From Zygnema cylindricum (Eukaryota > Streptophyta > Zygnematophyceae > Zygnematales > Zygnemataceae), in NCBI GenBank assembly GCA_037447655.1, contig JBBHKE010000244.1, positions 134,001 through 198,000 of the forward strand: DNA of 64,000 nucleotides. The letters run 5' to 3'. A model generated the notes under the pieces. The model was not told where the DNA came from and searched no databases. It was given only the letters and a program-made list of their open reading frames with translations. Made by a program: the position numbers and the translations under genes. How positions within the stretch are numbered: position 1 is the first letter of the stretch; each line of letters opens with the position of its first letter. Shown here piece after piece: positions 1-10,691 of this stretch.

Positions 1-936
1 CCGAATTGGCTGTTTCGTACGCACTTTAATGACGTTCCAACTTTCGGAAGCCAGCTGAGATTTCAAATTTCAAACTTGAATTCAAAGGCGGGCAACCATT
101 TTAGTATTTTACCGTTACGCGTCAGCAATGCAGCATGGTTGCGAGGGGTTTTAGGGTTTTTCACCTTTTCCCGGGGTTTCAAGGTTTTTGTGAGAGTTTT
201 GCAACTCTTGTTATACCTGTCTTCACAGTTGTACTATTGCCTAGGACATGGATGTTTCCTAGACCACCATTTTTTGGCCAAGCCCATAGCTTCTAGACTC
301 GACTCAATGTTAGTGGAGAAATTGCATGTTTCCATCATGTGAAATATTTTTTGGCGCTACTCATTGGTTGCACATTTTTCAAAAGTTTTTGCTTACAATC
401 TATAGCCATGGTAGACTATCAATGTTGTTAGAGTTTAACTTTTTAACTTTTTTCAATCACTTACAATCTTGTTTCTCAATGCACAATTGTTCATTAAAAC
501 GTTAGAAAAAACGTATGTTACCATTGTCACATTGGAGTAGAAACTTGATTCTTGATTGAACATTTGATTATGATCTTGAGAACGAAAAAGAAAACTAATT
601 CAATAATTTTACTTTTGGAGCTCGATTCAATATGAAACCTATAGTGAGTGTTAAAAATGTGCAATCTTCTCATAATTATGTAAAGCTAATATTTTGGTGT
701 TCATAGTTTCTTTTGTTGGAACAACAAACAATTCATATAGTTTTAGATTGGATGACGACTTTTGATGGTGCCAAAAAAGATTCTATCGGGACACCGAAAC
801 CGAAGGCTTTCGGTCGGCGTTTTCCCCATTGAAACCAAAGGCCTTCGGTTTCGGTGTCCGGATGCAAAAAGTTAACGGATCCGAGACCACGATTCCCTCC
901 CCTACAAGAAACCGGAGTTCACTCCTCGGTTCCAAG
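1..936. other. Intergenic, no gene recognised; one perfect hairpin
   Basis: I see no convincing coding potential here; the only longer reading frame (76-342) has no recognisable domain. The one structured element is an inverted repeat: arm 789-807 (ggacaccgaaaccgaaggc) is perfectly complementary to 841-859, around a 33-base loop. A related motif (gaaaccgaaggcc) recurs near 1611-1625, so this may be a relic of a small foldback element. Confidence 0.6.
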
Positions 937-1238
937 CATAGTTCAAAAGTAGGCGTTTTTATGGTAGGCCTTTGGTCGGCGCCTTTATCGTAAGTTGTGT
1001 TATGGGCTTTTCATGTGATCTTATTAGATCGCTACTTTGATCAGCGACCGTCGATTGTCCAAATCTGACGGTGCAATTAAAAATTTTGGTCGGAATGTTT
1101 TCTGGTCCAATTTTTGGTCCGAATGTTTTAATTGGTCCGAATAGGTCCGAATACAATATGGGTCTTAAGGTCATATTGTATGTTTTGCATACAATAGGCA
1201 TATTGTATGGGCCTACTTTCACCTACTTTTGAACTATG
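937..1238. mobile_element. hAT-like MITE, 302 bp
   Basis: The ends are inverted repeats, CATAGTTCAAAAGTAGG on the left and its exact complement on the right (17 bp). Directly outside lie GTTCCAAG (929-936) and GTTCCAAC (1239-1246), a 7-of-8 match to an 8-bp target site duplication. An 8-bp duplication with short TIRs beginning CA is typical of hAT-superfamily elements. The interior codes for nothing recognisable; the minus-strand frame 959-1222 lies wholly inside and reflects the element. The element is non-autonomous. Assignment to hAT rests on TSD length and TIR form only. Confidence 0.7.
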
Positions 1239-1246
1239 GTTCCAAC

Positions 1247-2095
1247 GTAGAAGCCCCGGCTTCTTACGTCGGGGAATCGAGAAGTTTGTGCCAATGAAAT
1301 TTGACCGCGTGTAGGGCGTCAGGACAAAATGTTCGAGTGGTTCCCCAATGGCCCAATCCCCACATGTTTGACGTTACCGTACCACAATACCAAATTCCGC
1401 GAAAGGGGAAAAACCGAAAAAGTTAAGATTTCGCAAACAAACAAAAAAAGAACGAATGAAGAAAGCCCAGGAAAACATAGACCACTAAAAATAATTAGTA
1501 ATAACATTCTACCATTCCCCGAAGTTATACCGTATTTCTACGTGGCTGCTTTTTAATTGTTGTCGACTGTTCTACACGGATCTTTTTCTTCTTTACCATT
1601 AAAAAGACATTGAAACCGAAGGCCGTCCGTTTCAACGGGAAAATACCTCAGTCTGTCACGGCTCAAAACTGAAAGTTTGGACGTACATAACTGCAGTGTT
1701 TCCAAATCTGCAAATCATCTTGTTTACCAACTGTTTCTATTAACTGTTTGTGTCGGTCAGCGAGCTGGATTCAAAAAGCTACGCGAATCACAATCTGGCA
1801 TCTGTAAATACTGTTCCTCAGTGCATTGACGTTGAGCTATTCACGACCTGGCACGTGTAATCACGGAATTCAATCCACTGACCTATAAAAAACGTTTGCT
1901 GAGAATCTAAACATGTACTTCCGTTTCGGAAAATTCGAGGTGGTACGGTCCACAGTAATTTGAACAGTGTGTCCATTTCCGACTTCCTTCCTAGTTTGGC
2001 AACCATACTATCTCTCCTACATGTTACTTTCTTGAATTCACTTTTCTTGCCTAAGTTTTCCTTTGGCGTCTGTTTGTCATATCTCTCTTGTCAGA
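1247..2095. other. Intergenic / putative promoter region of the protease gene
   Basis: About 850 bases without a recognisable gene. It should contain the promoter and 5' UTR of the gene starting at 2096, but I cannot point to a convincing TATA box or other defined element. Short frames on both strands (1319-1556, 1818-2006) show no domain. Confidence 0.4.
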
Positions 2096-5000
2096 ATGTT
2101 TTCCTCAATCAAAGCTTCTGTATGTTCTCCTATCAGTCTCAATTTTGCTGTTCCTGACACGTGTTTAACAGTTTCAAAGTATGGTTCTTTTGCAAAACCT
2201 TTATCGTGCGAGTTTTTGCTAACGACGGAAAGGCTTCAAGAGTGCAGAAAAGCTGCTTTATTTAGAAACAGATGTGCATTTTCAAATGAAGTGCATTTTT
2301 TTTTAAGAACAGTTGATAATCAGACAATACAAAAATCTTGCAGTGGAGGTAGACTTGTACGGATACATGCTTTACCGACAGGAAAGCAGGAGTATGTGAA
2401 TGAATTCGAGGTAAGCTTTTTGTGAATGATTTAAAGGTATTTTTTTTGTAAATGATTTAAGGGTAAGTTTTTGTGAATAGTTTACTCGTAGTTTTTGCTG
2501 AGTGATTTAGAGTACTTTTTAGTGCCATTGTCAGTATTTGCAGCCTTTCTTGAATTTTTACACGCCTATGCCTTTTTAGGTTCTGTTTTTAAACTTGCTA
2601 ATTGTAGCAGATATTGTGAACACTTGCTTATTGCAATTGAACTGAGTATCAATTTGATTCAATTTATTGAATAGAAAAACACGCAAATTTATGGAAAGAG
2701 GCTATGTTTCTTGTTTTGGTGTAGATGGAGATGAGAGAGGTGCAGCAATTGCGTGTAAAGGTCATTAAGGAGGAGCTTCTAAGCAGCGGTATGAGGTACT
2801 GCCTTCTCAGCCGTAATTTTTTATTTTATTTAGTAATGTATCTCATTTTCCATCTTGTGATATTGTAATTTTGTATTTCATGGCATGCTGATATTTTTTA
2901 ATATGTTTGTACTTCTAAATGTAGATGGATGACGGTGATTCACATTTTAAAAGTCTCCGCCGCTGTTCAGTGAAATGTGTTCAGTGTAAATAAGTTCATG
3001 TTGCAATTGAGTTTGTAATGTATGGGTTCCTCTGTTTTTAAGTAAACACTTGCTGTTAATGCATTTGTGATTTCAGTTAAAATGTTATCCATATCCATTT
3101 CGTCAACAGGTTCTTTGAAGTTTACATTTCTGCGTGTTCATTAACAAATTGTCTTTCCAAGCATAACATATTAAGAACTGAAAGAGTAGATTGGACAGAG
3201 ACTAGTCACTAGGGCTGCAGCTTAGATAAAGCTGCAATTCAGTTGCCTTGTCTCCCCTTATCTGAACAAAACAGTACATGAAGCCAAAAACTTCGGCTGC
3301 CTGTTCGTGACATTGAATGGTCTTAAAAACTATTTGAGAGTGCATTATGTCTATTGCTACCTGGATGTAGGGTAGTTCATGTCCCTTCTAAGGACATGAA
3401 GGGACTCCTGACGTTATCAACCAAACTAGCAAGTGCCATTGCACTAGCAAGGTAATTTTAAAAGCCAATGGCGTTCAACTATATTCGTTTCCATTTCATA
3501 GCCTTTTTTCTTTTGCTTTCAACTCTTAATTGTAATGAACAGGTGTTGGCTTTGCTGACTGTTTCGAAAAAGAAGATTTGGTACAACGTCTTGCTGAGGT
3601 ACGAGTCAATAAAAAGAGAAAGACGACACAAGCTCCTTCTCCCACCAACAATGCTTCCAGAAACGGGACTGCGTTTCATACCAAGAAGTTTTCTCTTTTT
3701 GAAATGCCTCTTCAGTTCGTTAGTATGTCACCAATGGAACCTCGGCAACACATCCTCCTGAAAGTTACAATAGGAGGACAAGGCCCTTTTGACTTCATGC
3801 TGGACACAGGAAGTGACGAGTCTCTAATTACTCCTCAACTTGCATATGGAAAGTTAGGAATCACAAGAGGATCAGGAACGGCATCAGTAGGTTTGGGAGG
3901 GATGGGAGTTCCTGGAGGTAACTTTCCTATGGTGGATATTCCCGAAGTGAAGCTCGGATCCTACAGTTGTGGACAGATGAAGGTCTGGATTGACATTTTA
4001 CTTTTAGTTCCGTTCATGTTTTTGTCTAAGCATTTTTTTTTTATCTCTTGTTGCGTACCTGTTAACTTGTTTGAGTTGTGGTTTTATTTGTAATTCTGAG
4101 CTTGTCAAACACCGGCCATTAATTAATTCATACAACTCTATCGAGGTTTTTGTGGTAATTCACGGTAAAATGAATAAAAAAATCAAATGTAAATTTTGAA
4201 ATGGTCCTATTTTTTAGCTTTCATAGAATGGGTCTACTTTTTGAACCATTGTTCAGGATGAACAGATGTGAATTAAATGTCCAAATGTATTTATGCAATG
4301 AAATCGGTTATAAGGAGTCTTGATTAAAAAAACAGGTGTATTTTTACTTTCATTAAGAGCCCTTATTTTTCTCTTGCAGGCTGTTGTTATGGATCTTTCT
4401 TACACACGACTGCCTATATATGGCATTGCAGGACTTAATCTACTCTCTCGTTTTGATATAGACTTTCACTTTCCAAAAAGAAGTATGACATTTTACAAAG
4501 CAGGAGCCGTTGGTCGAGGGGAAATAATCACGGCTGGGCTTTCAGAACTCCGACCTGGAAAACGACTCCGGTTCAGACTTCCAACTCTTCAGGTTTTTTT
4601 CCTACTTCAAATCATAGCATATTTTTCCATTATGTATGGTACGATATGTGGTTTGTATTTTGTCTTTTAAAATTATTTTCCCTTGTATCGTTGCGTATGT
4701 GATACCGTAGGCTATGCACATAAATCAAGGCCTACAAAAAAGACCATTGTCAATTTTTGAACTGTACTGATGTTAGACATTTTAAATCTGTTGTGAGAAA
4801 CTAATTTGCATAGGATAATTTAAGTACAGCGTTCACTGTATTTAGTCTGGGCTATGCTTTTAGATTCATCTCCGTAGACTGGTGTAGACCAATCTCTAGA
4901 GTTGGGAACCTAAAATGTCTGCATGAGCTGTTTTTTTGCGTTCAAGTAGCAGTTGTCCTGCCCACACTAATTACGTCTAGTGGTATAGTTATGCAAATGT

Positions 5001-6229
5001 TTTTCTCAAACTACACCGAATCGCTTTAGTGTAAAAACACTAATTGGTGCCGTTTTTTTGTAATATTATTAGTGTCAAAAATACTAACTGTTTTTTTTTG
5101 AAGCACTAATTTGGTAAAGTGTCTATGTCGCAAGAACTTAAATCATAATTAATAACATTAAAATCAACCCCACGCTATATAAAAAAAAAAAATCTCTTAT
5201 TTTTAATGCTAATAAAGTTCATTGTTGGTTTGCAGATCATTCCTCCGGTGTGATTTTGGATATGGGGCATCAGCCATTCCATGCTTCCCTTGTGTCTCCA
5301 CTGTCCTGTGTCCTGCTTTCATCCATTCTATACTCTTCTTTAATCCATTCCTTTCTTCTTCCATTATTCCTTCCCCCCCACTTTCCCCCTTCCTCCCCCC
5401 TCCCCCTCTCCTCCCCTCCTTCCCTCCCCTCTCCTCCTCCCCTCTCCCTCTCCTCTCCCTCTCCTCTCCTCTCTCATCATCCTCTCCTCTCCTCCTCTCG
5501 TAAAATTTCAAAATCTCGTCTCCCTCTCGTCTCCTCTCATCCTCTCCCTCCTCTCCTCATCTCATCATCATAAATAAAATAAATGCATAATGTCATCAAT
5601 CATGTCATAAAAATAAATAAAATAATGTCATCATAATGTAAAGTAAATGTCATCAGTCACGTAAAATAATAAATAAATCAGTAAATGTCATCATCGTAAA
5701 TGTCATCAGTAAATGTCAATCAATCATCAAATAAATAATAAATAAATAATGTCTCGTCTAAATGTCGTCTAAATCTAAATAAAATGTCGTATTCTAAATA
5801 AATAATGTCGTCGTCTAAATCTCCCTCCCTCTCCTCTCCCTCTCCCTCTCCTCTCCCTCTCCCTCTCCCTCCCTCTCTACCTCTCCCTCTCCATCTCCCG
5901 CTCCTGCTCCCTCCCCCTCTCACTCCCTCACTAAATTTTTTACGGCTTTGTGACAGGGAATTATGCAAAAAGGACTCGCAGCCACTGGGATCGGTGGGAA
6001 GACCATATCTCTAGCTTCGACAAAAGTCGATATTCGATTCGTCACACATGAGACAAAAAACGAAGTTAACGAGGTTATTTTTCGTGAGGCCGAAATTGGA
6101 GTGGGAGATTTGGCGGCTTTTGAAGCTTTACCTGTCGGCCTTCTAATCGGAACGGATATTTTGCGACACACTCGAACTCTGGCGTGTTTTTCGGAGAATC
6201 GGTTCTTGATGCAGAATTTGCAACTGTAA
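2096..6229 (+). CDS. Retropepsin-like aspartic protease with SAP-like helix, probably plastid-targeted (6 exons)
   Basis: Predicted exons: 2096-2410, 2725-2788, 3543-3982, 4380-4592, 5236-5247 and 5957-6229. All junctions are GT-AG and the sum is 1317 nt, 438 residues plus stop. Residues 1-60 are Ser/Arg/Lys-rich, like a transit peptide. The exon 2/3 splice creates a segment near residues 106-145 (VIKEELLSSGVGFADCFEKE), as in SAP-like motifs, which supports that junction. The protease core has the catalytic motif D214-T-G-S217, then GIAGLN near 288-293. A second half-domain ends in a GTD motif at 413-415, with no second DTG/DSG. The layout resembles single-chain retropepsin-like proteins of plants and cyanobacteria; substrate unknown. 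I chose the ATG at 2096 because the longer frame from 2063 opens with TTG. The microexon and start are the least certain parts; the family call is firm. Confidence 0.75.
5014..5232. mobile_element. Possible degenerate MITE in intron 4 of the protease gene
   Basis: The left end reads TA then CACCGAATCGCTTTAGTG, close to the CACCGtgAATCGCTATTAG terminus of the TA-flanked MITEs at 18989-22096. The sequence just before the 5236 acceptor (gctaataaagttcattg) resembles the opposite terminus (gctaatagcgattcacgg) in degraded form. The interior is AT-rich with repeated actaat/ctaat words like the other copies. The right end is poorly conserved, so this is tentative. Confidence 0.35.
5371..5935. repeat. 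Compound simple-sequence tract inside the protease-gene intron
   Basis: Polypyrimidine CCCTCT/CCTCTC runs (about 5371-5560) pass into AT-rich repeats built from taaatgtcatca and aaataaat words (about 5570-5815), then a second CCCTCT tract (5821-5935) ending near the acceptor of the last exon at 5957. The reading frames here (5209-5573 and 5720-6014, both strands) are low-complexity artefacts. The final pyrimidine tract may serve as an extended polypyrimidine tract for the acceptor. Confidence 0.8.
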
Positions 6230-6580
6230 TTAGGGCTTCGGTTTGTATTGTAATTTTAAAGTTTAGGTACCTTTCTGTAGGATATCACTCAGTTGGGGTT
6301 TTATCCGGTAGAGTTTTATTCGGTATAGTAGATAATGAGAGGTTGAGCTTATGGAGCTATTTATGCTTCTTTCTTCTTCTTTTTTTTTGGAAAGTTCTGT
6401 AAGAATGTGTAAATAATTCAAGCAAGGAGCATTTGTCTCGGTGCCAAAAATTGCCTCCGTATGCTTGTAATCCTTGTAGTGTTCAATCTATTATATTTTT
6501 TGTTTGTTTTTTCTGTTCATGTCTTGTGGGTAACCAAGTTAACCAGTAATAGGGTAATTATTCGAGCGTAATGACCGGCA
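6230..6580. other. 3' flank of the protease gene
   Basis: AT-rich DNA following the stop at 6227-6229, presumably the 3' UTR and downstream spacer. I see no defined poly(A) signal that I would commit to, and no further gene. Confidence 0.4.
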
Positions 6581-6582
6581 TT

Positions 6583-7045
6583 ACTGGCCAGTAATCATAG
6601 TAATCATACTTTAAAAGGTGTATGTTTTTCACAGTTTTCTGTATGATTGTAGTGGTTACTTTCCACTAATCATAGTAATCATGCTGAAAGGTGAACGATT
6701 TGCACAGTTCTTTGTACAATTATAATAGATACTTTCCTCTAATCATAGTATCATGCATTGAAGTGTACGATTTTCACGGTTTCCTGTAAAATTACTATGG
6801 TTGATGGCCAGTAATTAGTAGAACCGTGCATAAAGGACAACAATTTGCACATCTTTTTGTTCAATTACTGCGGTTCCTGGCTAGTTATCGTAATAATCAT
6901 GCATAGAGGTGTAAGATTCTCACATTTTTCTGTACAATTATCATGGTTGTACTATTTGCACAATTTTCTGTACATTTACTTTGGTACTTTCCAGTAATCA
7001 TAGTAATTATCCGTAAAGGTGTACGATTTCCACAGTTTTAATGCC
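6583..7045. repeat. Degenerate ~72-bp tandem repeat array
   Basis: A motif of the form cc/agTAATCATAGTAATCATGC...aaaggtgtacgattt.cacagttttctgtac recurs near 6590, 6665, 6737, 6810, 6880 and 6990. The spacings are 75, 72, 73, 70 and 110 bases; the last gap contains a truncated copy. Copies are diverged but share the same word order throughout: TAATCATAGTAATCAT, then gtacgatt(t), then cacagttttctgta. It is non-coding. Confidence 0.75.
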
Positions 7046-7659
7046 AGCAATGGTGCTTTTACAATAAACATATGACTGTCTCCTCAACATGTCTTCAACA
7101 GTAAGGATCCGTTTTGTGATGGATGGTATAAAACATTCACCCAATCACATATTGGTTGTAAAAACGTTTTATTCAGCATCCAAGCAGCCAATGCCAAAAT
7201 GACAGCATTTTGACTCTGGTCAACCTCATGATTAATGGTGCCTTAGACATCTTAATTAAAAAATGTGGAAAATGAGGCAATATGGAGGATGGAGAGGCCA
7301 AAGAGGGGTGGAGGGTTGAGGGCAGAGCGGGGTTAAATCCTTCTATATCATTTTTAATTTTTTATATCTGATTATTTTATTGCCTTAAAACTTGTTTTTA
7401 CAATGAATGGAACAAAGTGTACAAAGATAGTTTTTTGCAACATTGTTTACATGGCAATCCCGTTTCATTATGTTTTGTTGAACTTGTTTTCACTTTTCCT
7501 TTCCTTTTATCAACTTCCATTGGATTGTGAAGAATTGTTCAAATGTGCGAAAAGGTCAAAAACTACATTTGTGGATGTACTATTTTATACGCGTACCATT
7601 AGGTTTTCCGGGTATTATATCCGTACAGTATGCTCTAACTGGATATAGCGTACTGTACT
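7046..7659. other. Spacer left of the RPL34 duplication
   Basis: No gene recognised. The frames 7403-7648 and 7527-7778 have no domain similarity, and the second runs into the duplicated unit, so both are treated as chance. Confidence 0.4.
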
Positions 7660-7970
7660 TTTCCGCACATCTGAACTATATCTGGATTGACGAAGAGTTC
7701 GAGTGTGGGAATAGTGGAATGGGTAGGAAACGCTCTTTGACGCTTCTCCGTACTATAAGCGTATTCTGTATTTTTTAATGTTCTTTACAGACTTTACTTC
7801 TTTAATTCTTTAATTCTTTTCAAATAAATACGCGTATAGTACGTTTTAGCCACAGCACTTCCATTTTTTTCGCACGTTTTGAAATCGAATCGAGATCTGG
7901 ATTGACGGTGTCGATTCAAATTAGAGAATTTAACGGCGCCTGTTCCATAGAACGGGACAACTTTTGCCGC

Positions 7971-7983
7971 ATTTAGGGTTTGG
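7971..7983 (+). promoter_or_regulatory. telo-box upstream of RPL34 copy 1
   Basis: atttagggtttgg lies about 85 bases before the RPL34 start codon. Telo-boxes (AAACCCTAA, either orientation) are well known near transcription starts of plant ribosomal protein genes. The pyrimidine-rich ctcttttccctcgtcc that follows could mark the transcription start. The motif is also present in unit B. Confidence 0.55.
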
Positions 7984-8064
7984 CTGCTACTTAGTTTGCT
8001 CTTTTCCCTCGTCCATTTTTTACAGTGCAAGGGTTGCCGCCCTCCTCCTCTGTCCTCCGCAGCC

Positions 8065-10691
8065 ATGGTTCAACGGCTCACATACAGGAGGCGTCACTGC
8101 TATGCCACCAGGTCTAACCAGACACGTGTCATCAGGACACCTGGTACGGATACTAAAACCTTGCTTTCGCTTTTTTTCTCCTTTTTGGCTCCATTTCTGT
8201 TATTATTTTTACAAAAAGTCGTGGGGGAGGAAGGTGGACTATGTAGTGTATGTAATTGGGGTTTTTGAAAGGGTTAGTGAAAGGTAGAAATCTTACAGTA
8301 TAGTAAAGGGAAGAAAATGAAAGGAAATGGTTTGTTCTTTGTTTGTATGTAGGTGGAAAGTTGTCTCTCCAATACACTGCAAAGAGAGCGAAGGGACCAC
8401 GATGCTCACAGACAGGCGTTCGTCTTCCCGGAGTAAGTTTTCGTATAACTCTGTCTTACAAGTCTGTATGACTCCTTTTCGTTTTCATATGCGATTTAGG
8501 GTTTAGAGCCTGGCAGTTCTGTTCATCTCATGTCCGCTTCACGTCTTGGTTTGAAATTGAACTGATAGGCGTTTGCCTTTCTGGAGTAGGCTTCTCTACC
8601 TGTTTGAGTATTGTCCCCTATGTCGATGTCTCCACGCGTCGTGATTTTGCTCACATTCCCTTTAGAAGCTTGTCCTGTTTTTCTTCTCCATATATTGTTC
8701 AACCTTCTATTTTCAATTTTTTTCATGTAAACTGTTATCGCTGTTTGTAAGTGTAAGTGAAATAGATTGACAGATTTCTTTAGCTATCACTCTTTTTATC
8801 TTTGATTATTTTCAATTAGTAACCTTTGCAACTTCATGACCTCTGAATTGTGTAGCCCTTTTTACATGAGACTTAGGGTTTAGACTGCCATTTTGATTCC
8901 TCGCTTGCTACTCGAGCTTGTATAACACCTTAATCTCTCTCTTTCTCTCTCACTTTTATGCTTTCGCCTTCTAAACGACTTATTGATAGCATGTGTGATT
9001 CCTGTAAGTATTAACTTTTTGGAGACTTATAATTTACCTGTGGTTGGTGATTCTGTTTTTTTTCACAGATTCCTCACTTGAGGCCCACCAAGTACAGCCG
9101 AAACCTTATGTCTAGGCGTCAGAAGACTGTGAACAGGGCATATGGAGGGAGTATGTGTGCTGCTGCTGTGAGAGAGCGGTAAGTGATTTTTGCTTTCTCC
9201 TAAGAATAGTCATCCACACTATATTTGTTTTTAAAGACTCTTGTATAAGGATCTGCCTCGGTGCAGGAATAGAGATAGTGATTTTCGCAGTCTCATACGA
9301 GAAGTCAGCTGCATAAAACTTGTTTTAAGGTGTACTTGTAATAGGGATCCACCTCGGTGCAGGTACAAAGATGTTGTTCAAGCAAATAATGCTCTCAACA
9401 TGGATTTACTACACCCCTGGAATTAGTTGGAATTTGCTGGAATTTGTTTAGCACTTGAAAATAAAATGTGTTTTTTAGGATTTGAGTTTCTGGTATCTTT
9501 CCATTCTGCCTTAATTTGTAGTCTGTGATGCAATAACTTTGGAAAGCCTATTCAAACGAAAGTCAAAAGTGCAAATGGGAACCAAAACAGGATCAGGATT
9601 TTTAAACCCCAATTGCTACTGCATTCTGGATGAAGTTCCTCACGAAGGTTTGAATAGCTTTCTGATGCAGTTTCTGATAATTTTCGGGTTAGGGTTCTGG
9701 TTAACCTCAAAAAAGGATGTTATTTAGGGTTACGCCAGGGTAGGGAATAGGACAAAAAAGTATATTCTGTTAGTTTTCTAGTTTAAGGTGTCAAAATGAG
9801 AAATTAAACAGCGTTATGGTGAGGGTATGGGTGTGAATTAAACAGCGTTATGGTGAGGGTATAGGAGAGAACATGGAGTAATGACTGTTAGGGTTCTGAT
9901 TAAAGGCATCAAAAGAGGATGTTAAACAGGGTTCTATAGAGAAAAGGGAATGAAGTACAACATTTACAAGAAAAACGGTATATGCTCTTTCTCACTTAGT
10001 TATAATTAATCTATACAAAGATAAGCTTTAGCCAAGCTCCAATATGATTTTACATGATTCAAACCAGCTTGTAAATTCGGCTAGATAAGTTTTACTAAGT
10101 TTAGCACGAATTGGTGAAATGAATTAACCTGATTGGAAAATCCTGTTCAGTTTGTGGTGAGGCGTTTTCCAGTACAGTGAGTGTTGAGAGGAGGTAGAGG
10201 GAAGTAAAATAAATGTAAATCCTGTTAGGATTCTGGTTAATGGAGAGGATGTTAAAGAGGGTAAAACTCAGGGTAGCGAATAGGAAGTTGAAGCAAATTC
10301 TTGTAGGGTTTTATTAAATGACATCAAAGAGGTTCTGTACTGATGGTAGAGAAAAGGACAATGACGTAGGTTTGCTAAGTTGTTGGGAGACTTTTTGGAT
10401 TAGTGAGTGATTCGTTGTTCTGGTTGAGGGCTTTAAATGAGGATTGAGTTTTGGTTAAGGGTACCAAAAGAGGATGATAATCACGGTTATACAGAAGGTA
10501 AAGAATAGGACAAGGAAGTGAATCCCTAAAATTCTAAATTTGTGGGCGGTTTTTTTTTAAAAGTGAGTTTTTTCGGTTCTGGATGGTGCAGTATTGTGCG
10601 CGCTTTCTTGGTGGAGGAACAGAAGATTGTGAAGAAAGTGTTGAAGATTCAGAAGACTAAGGAGAAATCAGCAGCAAAGGCAGCCTCTTAA
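8065..10691 (+). CDS. 60S ribosomal protein eL34 (RPL34), copy 1
   Basis: Four exons: 8065-8143, 8353-8432, 9069-9178 and 10592-10691. All introns are GT-AG, and 369 nt give 122 residues, the usual plant eL34 length (about 120). The protein opens [19 protein letters not shown] and contains [28 protein letters not shown] and the conserved C-terminal [20 protein letters not shown]. These are diagnostic of eL34, a structural protein of the cytosolic large ribosomal subunit. Introns are 209, 636 and 1413 bp. A telo-box lies upstream. The gene is intact, and copy 2 (13893-16514) encodes the same protein: the exon differences I saw (CCG/CCT, AGT/AGC) are silent. Confidence 0.95.

Noticed and set aside
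959-1222. 87-codon minus-strand frame
   Set aside because: Wholly inside the hAT-like MITE and partly made of its inverted repeats.
5209-5573. Ser/Pro/Leu-rich and Arg/Gly/Glu-rich frames
   Set aside because: Low-complexity CCCTCT tract inside the protease-gene intron.
9179-10591. Possible snoRNA in the long RPL34 intron
   Set aside because: Ribosomal protein introns often host snoRNAs and the intron has tgatg and ctga words, but I could not assemble a C/D or H/ACA layout conserved in both copies.
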